The position numbers and the translations under genes were made by a program. Under the pieces are notes generated by a model that saw nothing but the letters and a program-made list of their open reading frames with translations, was not told the DNA's origin and made no database searches. Below, one piece after another: positions 56,918 through 64,000 of a stretch of 64,000 nucleotides of DNA; position 1 is the first letter of the stretch, and the number at the start of each line of letters is the position of its first letter. The stretch is from Aureimonas sp. SK2 (GTDB lineage: Bacteria; Pseudomonadota; Alphaproteobacteria; Rhizobiales; Rhizobiaceae), in the NCBI RefSeq assembly GCF_029813115.1, contig NZ_JAPZDS010000002.1:124001-188000 (forward strand). Direction: 5' to 3'.

Positions 56918-58654
56918 ATGGCGGGCGAATGGATGAGCTTCGAGGCCGGCGAGCGCGCGCATTCGGTGCCCGCGCCCGCGCCCTGGAAGCTGCTCGTCGT
57001 GGACGACGACCGCGCCGTCCACGAGGGCACGCGCTTCGCACTGGAAGCCTTCTCCCTGCACGGCCGGGGGCTTCAGCTGCTCGGCGCCCATTCCGGCGCC
57101 GAAGGGCTGGAACAGATGCGCGCGCACCCGGATGTCGCCATCGTGCTCCTCGACGTCGTGATGGAGACCGACGACGCGGGCCTGCGCCTGGCACGCGCGA
57201 TCCGCGAGGAGCTCGGCAACCCGCTGGTGCGCATCATCCTGCGGACCGGCCAGCCGGGCCAGGCGCCCGAGCACCATGTGGTCGTGGATTTCGACATCAA
57301 CGACTACAAGGCCAAGACCGAACTCACCGCCGACCGCCTGTTCACCACCATCACCGCGGCGCTGCGCTCCTTCGAACAGCTCAAGAAGCTGGACGACATG
57401 CGCGCCGGGCTCGAACTCATCGTCGGCGCCTCGGCCGATCTCCTCAGCGAGCGCTCGCTGACGAGCCTGGCGCGCGGCGTCCTCCTCCAGCTCAACGCGC
57501 TCCTGTCGCTGGAGTCGGAAGGCATGCTGGTGCTGCGCGAGGAGGCGGGCCGCGAACCGGCCGTGCTGGCGCGCCTCGGCAGCTTCGAGGCGGGGGAGGG
57601 GCTGGATCTCTCCGCACTCTTCCGAGAAGGGGCCGACTGGCGCGCGCCGCTCCATCGCGACGGGCGGGTGCATCTCTACGTGCGCACGGGGGCAGGAGCG
57701 GAAATCCTCGTCGTGCTCGACACCGACAAGCCGCTCGACGCGACCCAGAGTTCGCTCGTCTCGGTCTATTGCGCCAAGCTCGCCGCCGCCTTCGACAACG
57801 CCCGGATGCATGCCGCGATCGTGGCCGCCAACGAGGGGCTGGAGGCGGAGGTCGGCGAACGGACGCGCGAGTTGCGCACCGCCAACGAGCGGCTGGAGAT
57901 CCAGAGCAACCAACTGAAGCGCGTCAACGCCTTCAAGAACGAGATTCTCGGCACCGTCGCGCACGACCTCAAGAACCCGCTTGCCGTCATCCTTGGCCGG
58001 GCCGAGATGCTGGCGGCGCTGGTGGGCGACCTGCCGGAGGCGATCCGCGGCCCGATCGACACGCAGACCGAGCACCTGCGAACGGCCGCACGCCGCATGA
58101 CGCGCATCGTCGATCTCTCGGTGTCCGACGCCATGGCCGACGCGATGGACGTTCGCGTCAATCCGCGCGTCGCCGACCTTGCCGAGGTGGTGCGTGCGGC
58201 GGCCGAGATGAACGCGCCGCTCGCCGCCTCCAAGGATCAGGTGCTCGCCGTCTCCGTTCCCGGCGCGATCGCCGTCAGCTGCGATCCCGACCGGCTGGGA
58301 GAGGCGATCGACAATCTCGTCAGCAACGCCGTGAAATACACGCCGGCCGGTGGGCGGATCGAACTGACGGCGGGCCTCGAGGACGGCGCGGCCTTCGTGC
58401 GCGTCTGCGATTCGGGACCGGGCCTCCGGCCGGAGGACCTCGCGCGCCTGTTCGGCCGCTTCCAGCGCCTGTCGGCCCAGCCGACGGGGGGCGAGAGTTC
58501 CACCGGGCTCGGCCTGTCCATCGTGCGCAAGATCGTGGACCTCCACGACGGGCGCGTCGATGTCGTCGAGACCGGGCCGCTCGGCGGCGCCGCCTTCACC
58601 ATCTCCATCCCCTCGGGCCGCCTGCCTTCAGGCCCACTTCCTGCGAGCCTTTGA
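56918..58654 (+). CDS. Soluble REC-DUF3369-histidine kinase hybrid
   Basis: The 578-residue protein starts with a receiver domain (about 23-150) whose phospho-acceptor is Asp79 in LLDVVMETDDAG, followed by a DUF3369 domain (about 165-305), a coiled coil and a HisKA/HATPase kinase. The H box is VAHDLKNPLAVILG (His349); N, G1 and G2 boxes are DNLVSNAVKYTP, DSGPGLRPEDL and STGLGLSIVRKI. There is no membrane segment, so it acts in the cytosol, probably receiving phosphate through REC and controlling the next regulator. GGAGAGGGG precedes the ATG. It is four bases from the response regulator gene. Confidence 0.93.
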   Translation: MAGEWMSFEAGERAHSVPAPAPWKLLVVDDDRAVHEGTRFALEAFSLHGRGLQLLGAHSGAEGLEQMRAHPDVAIVLLDVVMETDDAGLRLARAIREELGNPLVRIILRTGQPGQAPEHHVVVDFDINDYKAKTELTADRLFTTITAALRSFEQLKKLDDMRAGLELIVGASADLLSERSLTSLARGVLLQLNALLSLESEGMLVLREEAGREPAVLARLGSFEAGEGLDLSALFREGADWRAPLHRDGRVHLYVRTGAGAEILVVLDTDKPLDATQSSLVSVYCAKLAAAFDNARMHAAIVAANEGLEAEVGERTRELRTANERLEIQSNQLKRVNAFKNEILGTVAHDLKNPLAVILGRAEMLAALVGDLPEAIRGPIDTQTEHLRTAARRMTRIVDLSVSDAMADAMDVRVNPRVADLAEVVRAAAEMNAPLAASKDQVLAVSVPGAIAVSCDPDRLGEAIDNLVSNAVKYTPAGGRIELTAGLEDGAAFVRVCDSGPGLRPEDLARLFGRFQRLSAQPTGGESSTGLGLSIVRKIVDLHDGRVDVVETGPLGGAAFTISIPSGRLPSGPLPASL

Positions 58655-58657
58655 CCG

Positions 58658-59398
58658 ATGCCGATGAGCGAACCCCTGATCGCGGTGGTGGACGACGAGG
58701 AGCCGACGCGCGCCATGATCGGCGACTACGTCGGCATGAACGGCTTTCGCACCGTGACATGCGACGGCGGCGCCTCGTTCCGCGAGCTTCTCGCGCGCGA
58801 AACGCCCGACCTCGTGGTGCTCGACCTCAACATGCCCGGCGAGGACGGACTGTCGATCGTGCGGTTCCTGAAGACCGAGACGCGCATCCCGGTGATCATG
58901 CTGACGGCCACCGCCAGCCTCGTCGACCGGGTGGTCGGGCTGGAGCTCGGGGCGGACGACTATCTCGCCAAGCCCTGCGAACTGCGCGAGCTCCTCGCCC
59001 GCATCCGCTCGGTGCTGCGCCGGGCGGCGAGCGCGAACAGCGCGCCGGCCCCCGAGGCCGACACGACGCGGCGCGTGCGCTTCGGCACCAAATGGCTCGA
59101 TCTCGACGCCCAGCTCCTGTGGGACGACGACGGCGGCTCGGTGCAGCTCGTCCAGAGCGAGTTCAGCCTGCTTAAGGCCTTTGCCGAGAACCCGCGCCGG
59201 GTGCTGACGCGCGAGCGGCTCCTGGATCTGGCGAGCGCCCGCGATTCGGACCCGTTCGACCGGGCGATCGACGTTCGCATCACCCGAATCCGCCGCAAGG
59301 TCGAGCCCGATCCCGCCCATCCGACCGTGATCCGCACGGTGCGCGGCGCCGGATACATCTTCTCGCCCGAGGCGACGACGGCGACGAAATCGACATGA
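58658..59398 (+). CDS. OmpR family response regulator
   Basis: The 246-residue protein has a receiver domain with Asp56 in VVLDLNMPGEDG, conserved Thr in IMLTATAS and Lys in DYLAKPCELREL, and a C-terminal winged helix (VQSEFSLLKAFAENPRRVLT, DVRITRIRRKVEPDPAHPTVIRTVRGAGYIF in pieces). It should bind promoter DNA after phosphorylation by one or both flanking kinases. Two ATGs, 58658 and 58664, are possible. It lies 3 nt after the hybrid kinase and 49 nt before the membrane kinase. Confidence 0.95.
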   Translation: MPMSEPLIAVVDDEEPTRAMIGDYVGMNGFRTVTCDGGASFRELLARETPDLVVLDLNMPGEDGLSIVRFLKTETRIPVIMLTATASLVDRVVGLELGADDYLAKPCELRELLARIRSVLRRAASANSAPAPEADTTRRVRFGTKWLDLDAQLLWDDDGGSVQLVQSEFSLLKAFAENPRRVLTRERLLDLASARDSDPFDRAIDVRITRIRRKVEPDPAHPTVIRTVRGAGYIFSPEATTATKST

Positions 59399-59447
59399 AA
59401 CGAAACGGCCCCATGGTCCGGCCGACCCGAGGCCAGCTGGATTTCGC

Positions 59448-61841
59448 ATGGATCATGTTTCCCCCAACCGCCTGACCCCCGTCCTGTCCGGGACGGCGCC
59501 CGGCGTTCTGGAAGGGCGGCACGGGCGGTCGCGCCGCCGTTTCCTGTGGCCGACCATCGCCCAGCGCGTGTTCCTCGTCGGCGCCATTCCGATCGCCCTG
59601 ATCGCGCTGGTCGGCTTCCTGTCCATGGTGCTGCTCGACCGGGCCGATCTCGCCCGCGCCGGCGCGCTGGAAGCCTCCAACATCTACCGGCAGGTGGTCT
59701 CGGGCATGAGCGCGCAGGACGCCTTCGTCTCGGGCGCGCGCTCCGGCCGGGAGCGCCAGGCCTCCGCCTTCTCGGCGTCCGTCACCGGCGCCTCGGCGGG
59801 CCTGCGCGCCCTGGAGGGGCGCACCGGCGACCCCGCGCAGGCCTCGGCCATCGTGCAGACCCGCGCGACGCTCCAGCGCTACGAGGCGCTGATGGGCGAG
59901 CTGACCACCGCGACCCGCGAGAGCGACCGCCTGGTCGCCGAGATGGACGCCCGGCTCCAGGCTCTCCTGCGCCTGACCGACGAGGCGCGCGATCGCCAGA
60001 CGCGTTCCAACCAGGGCCTCGTCGGCACGCTCACCGCGCGAGACCGGTCGCTAAGCCTCACGCGCGACGTGGTGGACAGCGCGCTCAGCCTGCGCGCGGC
60101 GATCGCCGACGGCATGCTGATCCTGCTCAGCGGACGCTCGCCCTCCGAGACCAGCGTCTCGGCCTCCTTCGAGATGGCGCGGGTGCGCAACGCGGCCGCG
60201 CGCCTCACCGACGCGATCGACGCCGCCAGGGCCGGAGGCGCGGGCGAGCGCGCCGCCCCCGATCTCGGCTCCGGCAGCCCACGGGCCTTGCGCGACGCGC
60301 TGGAACGGGTCGACCGGCAGCTCAAGGTCGACATCTCCGCCCAGCGCACCCTCCAGGGCGAGATTTCCAGTCTCCTCGCCTACACGGTGGACGCGCACGA
60401 GACCGAACAGGCGACGCAGAACATCGCGGTCGACACGTTGAAGCTCGCGCGCCAGTCGCGCGACGTGATCGAATCACGCGCCGCCGACGCCATTCCCGCG
60501 ATCGACGCGCAGGCCCGCGCCATCGGCGAGAAGGTGGCCTCCCTTCCGATCTCGCCCTTGATCCAGAGCGAGATGATCGACGCGCTGGACGCCTGGCGCT
60601 CCGGCCTTCGCGCGGTGCGCCAGGGGCTGGAGGAGCAGTCGCGCCTCCTGATCGACATGTCCGACACGGCCGGGATCATGCTCCTCCAGGTGTCGAGCCT
60701 CAACAACGACCTGTCGCGGCACGCCGACGCCATCGGCGCGGCCGTCCGCCAGATCCTGTTCGCGGGCGGCGGCATGGCCTTTCTCCTGGCGTCCGGCGCC
60801 GGCCTCGTGGTCGCGCGCTCCATCACCAAGCCGCTTCGGCGCCTGGAGCGTGGCATGATCGCGCGCGCCAGCCGCACCGATGCCGGCCTCCTGCCGGAGG
60901 CCGACCGGCTGGACGAGCTCGGCTCCATGGCGCGCGCCACCAACAACGTGCTTCTGGAGCGCGACACGCGCGAGGCGGCGCTGCGCCGTGCCAAGGAAGA
61001 GTCCGACGAGACGCTGAAGCGCCTGCGCGAGACGCAGGCCGACCTGATCCAGGCCGAGAAGCTCGCCTCGCTCGGCCAGCTCGTCGCCGGCGTCGCGCAC
61101 GAGATCAACACGCCGCTCGGCGTGGCGCTGACCACCGCCACCACCATGGCGGGCGACGTGCGCCGCTTCGAGGCGGCGACCGCCGACGGACGCGTCACGC
61201 GCGAGGCCTTTTCCGCCTTCGTCGCGCGCATGGCGGAAGGCGCGCGCCTCACCACCTCCAATGTCGAACGCGCCGCCGGCCTCGTCCATTCCTTCAAGCA
61301 GGTGGCGGCCGACCAGGCGAGCGGCGAGCGGCGCGAGTTCGAGTTCGGCGAGTTCGCGCGCGACCTCTTCACCAGCCTCGGCCCCTTGCGCAAGCGGGCG
61401 GGCCACGAGCTGGAGGTGGTCTGCGAGCCGGGCCTGCGCCTCGATTCCTACCCCGGCGCCCTGGCGCAGGTGCTCACCAACCTCCTGTCCAACGCCTATG
61501 CCCATGCCTATGCGCCCGGCCAGACCGGCACGATCCGCGTCGAGGCGCATCGGCGGGGCGCGGGCAGCCTGCGCATCGCCTTTTCCGACGACGGGCGCGG
61601 CATCGCGCGCGAGGACCGTTCGCGCGTCTTCGACCCGTTCTTCACCACGGGCCGCGCCAGCGGCTCGACGGGCCTCGGCCTCCACATCGTCTTCAACCTC
61701 GTGACCGCGACGCTGGGCGGCAGCGTCTCGCTCGCGGGCGGCACGCCCCGAGGCACGACCTTCCTGGTCGACCTACCGCTCGTCGCCCCGCGCCACGAAC
61801 CGCCGGCCCGCCCCGCCGCCTCGCAAGGATCCGCCCGATGA
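59448..61841 (+). CDS. Membrane sensor histidine kinase with large periplasmic helical domain
   Basis: The 797-residue protein has membrane segments at about 41-63 and 436-457 that flank about 370 periplasmic residues of mainly helical, Ala/Arg/Asp/Ser-rich sequence. A HAMP domain (RSITKPLRRLERGM), a coiled coil and a kinase follow, with H box GVAHEINTPLGVAL (His551), N box LTNLLSNAYAHA, and DDGRGIAREDRSRVFDPFF and GSTGLGLHIV. The sensor layout resembles TorS-type kinases that read a periplasmic binding protein, but there is no REC or Hpt domain. The stop overlaps the start of the binding-protein gene (ATGA). Confidence 0.93.
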   Translation: MDHVSPNRLTPVLSGTAPGVLEGRHGRSRRRFLWPTIAQRVFLVGAIPIALIALVGFLSMVLLDRADLARAGALEASNIYRQVVSGMSAQDAFVSGARSGRERQASAFSASVTGASAGLRALEGRTGDPAQASAIVQTRATLQRYEALMGELTTATRESDRLVAEMDARLQALLRLTDEARDRQTRSNQGLVGTLTARDRSLSLTRDVVDSALSLRAAIADGMLILLSGRSPSETSVSASFEMARVRNAAARLTDAIDAARAGGAGERAAPDLGSGSPRALRDALERVDRQLKVDISAQRTLQGEISSLLAYTVDAHETEQATQNIAVDTLKLARQSRDVIESRAADAIPAIDAQARAIGEKVASLPISPLIQSEMIDALDAWRSGLRAVRQGLEEQSRLLIDMSDTAGIMLLQVSSLNNDLSRHADAIGAAVRQILFAGGGMAFLLASGAGLVVARSITKPLRRLERGMIARASRTDAGLLPEADRLDELGSMARATNNVLLERDTREAALRRAKEESDETLKRLRETQADLIQAEKLASLGQLVAGVAHEINTPLGVALTTATTMAGDVRRFEAATADGRVTREAFSAFVARMAEGARLTTSNVERAAGLVHSFKQVAADQASGERREFEFGEFARDLFTSLGPLRKRAGHELEVVCEPGLRLDSYPGALAQVLTNLLSNAYAHAYAPGQTGTIRVEAHRRGAGSLRIAFSDDGRGIAREDRSRVFDPFFTTGRASGSTGLGLHIVFNLVTATLGGSVSLAGGTPRGTTFLVDLPLVAPRHEPPARPAASQGSAR

Positions 61842-63460
61842 TCTCGCCGCGCCGCCTCGCCCTCTGTCTCGGGCTTGGCCTCTCGCTCCTGTCGCCGCCG
61901 GCCTTCGCCAAGACCTTCGTCTTCTGCTCGGAAGGCGATCCGGAGGCGATCAGCCCGCAGCTCGCCATCACCGGCACGGCGATGGACGCGACCAAGCCCA
62001 TGTTCAACACGCTGGTGGAGTTCCGTCCCGGCTCCACCGAAATCCGCCCGGCGCTCGCTTCCGGCTGGACCATCTCGGCCGACGGGCTGGTCTACGACTT
62101 CACCCTGCGCAGCGACGTCGCCTTCCATGCCAACGACGACTTCACCCCGACGCGCCCGATGGAGGCGCGCGACGTCGTCTTCTCGCTGGAGCGGCAGTGG
62201 AAGGCGGACCACCCGTTCCACGACGTGTCCGGCGCGCGCTTCGACTACTTCCAGGATTCCGGCTTTCCCGACCTGATCGCCGCGATCGAGGCGCCCGATC
62301 CCGGGCATGTGCGCATCCGCCTGACCCGGCCGGAGGCGCCCTTCCTCGCCAACCTCGCCATGCCCTTCATGTCGATCCTGTCGGCCGAGTATGCCGAGCA
62401 TCTCCTGGCCGAGGGCAAGCCGGAGGTGCTGGACACGAAGCCGGTCGGCACCGGGCCGTTCGAGTTCGTCGGCTACCAGCCGGGCGTCGCCATCCGCTTT
62501 CGCGCCTTCGACGGCTACTGGCGCGGACGCCAGCCGATCGACACGCTGGTCTTCTCGATCACGCCCACCACCTCGGCGCGTCTCGCCAAGCTCTCGGCCG
62601 GCGAATGCCACATGAGCGCCTTTCCCGACGCCGCCGACCTGCCGGCCCTGCGATCCAGCCAGGAGCTCAAGGTCTACGAGACCGAGGGGCTGAACGTCGG
62701 CTATCTCGCCATGAACACGCATGTGAAGCCCTTCGACGATGTGCGCGTGCGCCGGGCGATCAACATGGCGATCGACCGGCAGGCGATCCTGTCGGCGGTC
62801 TATGTCAGCGGCGCGGTGGCGGCCAAGAACCCGATCCCGCCGACGCTCTGGGCCTTCGACAACGACATCCGGCCCTATCCCTACAATGTCGCCATGGCCC
62901 GCAAGCTCCTGATCGAGGCGGGGCTGGAGAACGGGCTCGACGCCGACATCTGGTACATGCCGGTCTCGCGTCCCTACAACCCGAACGCCCAGCGCGTGGC
63001 CGAGATGATCGCGGCCGATCTCGAGAAGCTCGGCATCCGCCTGCACCTGCGCACCACCGACTGGAACGCCTATCGCGTCGCCATCATGGGCAACGAGGAC
63101 GTGCCGCTGGTGCTCTACGGCTGGGCGGGCGACAACGGCGACCCCGACAACTTCCTGCACACCCTCCTCGGCTGCACGGCGGCGCGCCCCGGCGGCAACA
63201 ATGTCGCGCGCTGGTGCGACGCGGAGTACGACCGGTTGGTGCGGGAGGCCAAGACCGTGTCGGACGTGGCCACGCGCAAGCGCCTCTACCAGGAGGCGCA
63301 GGAGATTTTCCACCGCGAGGCGCCGTGGGTGCCGCTCGCCCACTCGATCTTCTCGGTGGCCGCGCGGCGCGAGGTGACCGGCTATGTCGCCGATCCCCTG
63401 TTCTATCACTCGTTCGAGGGCGTGGACCTCGCGCCGGAGGCGGGCTCTCCGCCGGGCTGA
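61838..63460 (+). CDS. Peptide/nickel-type ABC substrate-binding protein (SBP_bac_5)
   Basis: The 540-residue protein has a signal peptide (about 1-24, PPAFAK) and the family 5 binding-protein fold (KPVGTGPFEFVGYQPG, FDDVRVRRAINMAIDRQAIL, LYGWAGDNGDPDNFLHTLLG). DppA/OppA relatives bind di- or oligopeptides, haem or nickel. There is no lipobox, so it is free in the periplasm. No ABC permease or ATPase gene adjoins; instead it is translationally coupled to the sensor kinase, which suggests a ligand-presenting sensory role. The convergent REC gene ends 4 nt away. Confidence 0.93.
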   Translation: MISPRRLALCLGLGLSLLSPPAFAKTFVFCSEGDPEAISPQLAITGTAMDATKPMFNTLVEFRPGSTEIRPALASGWTISADGLVYDFTLRSDVAFHANDDFTPTRPMEARDVVFSLERQWKADHPFHDVSGARFDYFQDSGFPDLIAAIEAPDPGHVRIRLTRPEAPFLANLAMPFMSILSAEYAEHLLAEGKPEVLDTKPVGTGPFEFVGYQPGVAIRFRAFDGYWRGRQPIDTLVFSITPTTSARLAKLSAGECHMSAFPDAADLPALRSSQELKVYETEGLNVGYLAMNTHVKPFDDVRVRRAINMAIDRQAILSAVYVSGAVAAKNPIPPTLWAFDNDIRPYPYNVAMARKLLIEAGLENGLDADIWYMPVSRPYNPNAQRVAEMIAADLEKLGIRLHLRTTDWNAYRVAIMGNEDVPLVLYGWAGDNGDPDNFLHTLLGCTAARPGGNNVARWCDAEYDRLVREAKTVSDVATRKRLYQEAQEIFHREAPWVPLAHSIFSVAARREVTGYVADPLFYHSFEGVDLAPEAGSPPG

Positions 63461-63464
63461 CCGA

Positions 63465-64000
63465 TCAGGCCGGAACCCGCTGGCAATCGAGCACGCGCGC
63501 GATCGCCGCGTCGAGGTCCTCCATGCCGTAGGGCTTGGACAGGATCGTCACCCGCGCGTCCTCGCCAGGCACCACGCCCGCCACGTGGCGGTCGCCGGTC
63601 GCGAAGACGACGCCGACGCCGGGCTTCACTTCCCGCGCCTCGTCGGCGAGTTCTGTCCCGGACATGCCGGGCAGGTTGACGTCCGTCACCAGCGCGTCGA
63701 AGGGCACGGTCTGGATGGCGGTGAGCGCATCCTCGGCGCGGCCCGCCTCGACCACGACATAGCCGAGGTCCTTCAGCATGTCGGCCGTGTTCATGCGGAT
63801 CAGGCCGTCGTCCTCGACGAGCAGCACGGTGCCCTTGGTGCCGGCCTCCGCGGTCGGGGACCCGGCCCCGGTGCCGCCCGACTTGGGCGCGGCGACGGTC
63901 GCGGGCGCCTCGGCCGCGGCGGGGCTGAGCGACGGACCCTTGAGGGTAGCCTTGCGCGCGACGGCGAGCTGCGCCTGGTTGGCGACGACGTGGCGGATCT
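63465..64000 (-). CDS. C-terminal receiver domain of a larger signalling protein (cut by window edge)
   Basis: The minus strand encodes a terminal REC domain: TVLLVEDDGLIRMNTADML, phospho-acceptor Asp in ALVTDVNLPGMSG, and Lys in ILSKPYGMEDLD. The frame stays open upstream to the window edge through a Pro/Ala/Gly-rich linker (about 63835-63950) and a helix-like segment (IRHVVANQAQLAVARK). It is therefore the end of a longer protein, most likely a hybrid kinase, rather than a free 120-residue regulator starting at the internal GTG at 63827. Confidence 0.75.
   Translation of the reverse strand, partial: IRHVVANQAQLAVARKATLKGPSLSPAAAEAPATVAAPKSGGTGAGSPTAEAGTKGTVLLVEDDGLIRMNTADMLKDLGYVVVEAGRAEDALTAIQTVPFDALVTDVNLPGMSGTELADEAREVKPGVGVVFATGDRHVAGVVPGEDARVTILSKPYGMEDLDAAIARVLDCQRVPA

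Noticed and set aside
59546-61837. Upstream extension of the binding-protein frame through the sensor kinase gene
   Set aside because: The codons before 61838 are an Arg/Pro/Gly-rich shadow of the kinase; the signal peptide starts exactly at the ATG in the ATGA overlap.
63465-63827. Free-standing 120-residue response regulator starting at GTG 63827
   Set aside because: The frame is open further upstream to the window edge and reads as a linker typical of hybrid kinases, with no ribosome-binding site before the GTG.

Overview
The window looks like chromosomal DNA of a high-GC alphaproteobacterium of the order Hyphomicrobiales (Rhizobiales). The evidence is gene content and order: TIGR02300 gene-aroA-cmk-rpsA, ffh-rpsP-rimM, def-fmt-truA, the DUF2849-cysI-DUF934-cysH-cysD-cysN sulfate operon, glnK-amtB and dapE/dapD/argB. 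AroA is very similar to the Agrobacterium CP4-type class II enzyme. Third codon positions are mostly G or C, intergenic gaps are short, and many genes are joined by ATGA, TGATG or TTGA overlaps. A family such as Aurantimonadaceae is plausible but not proven. I see no insertion sequence, prophage, integrase or CRISPR array.

Layout. 1-5.9 kb: the start of a cold-shock gene, tRNA-Ala(GGC), an acidic-tailed TIGR02300 protein, then aroA, a membrane-encoding reading frame that runs in frame into cmk, and rpsA. 5.9-12.7 kb: accessory and stress-type genes (GNAT, LLM oxidoreductase, metallo-hydrolase, two tiny genes, a soluble PAS-PAS chemoreceptor, an exported Clp-fold protein) and tRNA-Gly(GCC). 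13-15 kb: cnoX, a Lon-N-like protein and Trm112. 15-21.2 kb: assimilatory sulfate reduction on the minus strand, apparently using direct APS reduction because there is no CysC domain and CysH carries the iron-sulfur cysteines. 21.3-26.8 kb: a UbiH-type hydroxylase, tesB, glnK-amtB behind a clear sigma-54 promoter, and pyrC. 26.9-32.3 kb: a tetR-MFP-RND efflux operon with a palindromic candidate operator.

33-37 kb: ffh-rpsP-rimM with a near-perfect ParB-binding (parS) sequence after rpsP; trmD and rplS, which usually follow rimM, are absent and a membrane protein of unknown function stands there. 37-43.7 kb: galE, a Tat-exported PhoX phosphatase behind a Pho box, a PRC-barrel-like exported protein, a trypsin-like protease and rmuC. 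43.8-54.6 kb: def-fmt-truA, lysine/peptidoglycan genes dapE and dapD, a lytic transglycosylase lipoprotein, a LOG-family enzyme, a BON-domain protein with a long disordered N-terminus, a pyrimidine nucleotidase and argB. 54.7-64 kb: an exported beta-rich protein, an MscS-like channel and a signalling cluster.

The most distinctive unit is 56.9-63.5 kb: a soluble REC-DUF3369-histidine kinase, an OmpR-type regulator, a membrane kinase with a roughly 370-residue periplasmic sensor, and a DppA/OppA-type peptide-binding protein whose start overlaps the kinase stop, with no ABC permease nearby. I read it as a candidate signalling system in which the binding protein presents a ligand to the kinase. 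A further REC-domain protein, cut by the window edge, converges on it.
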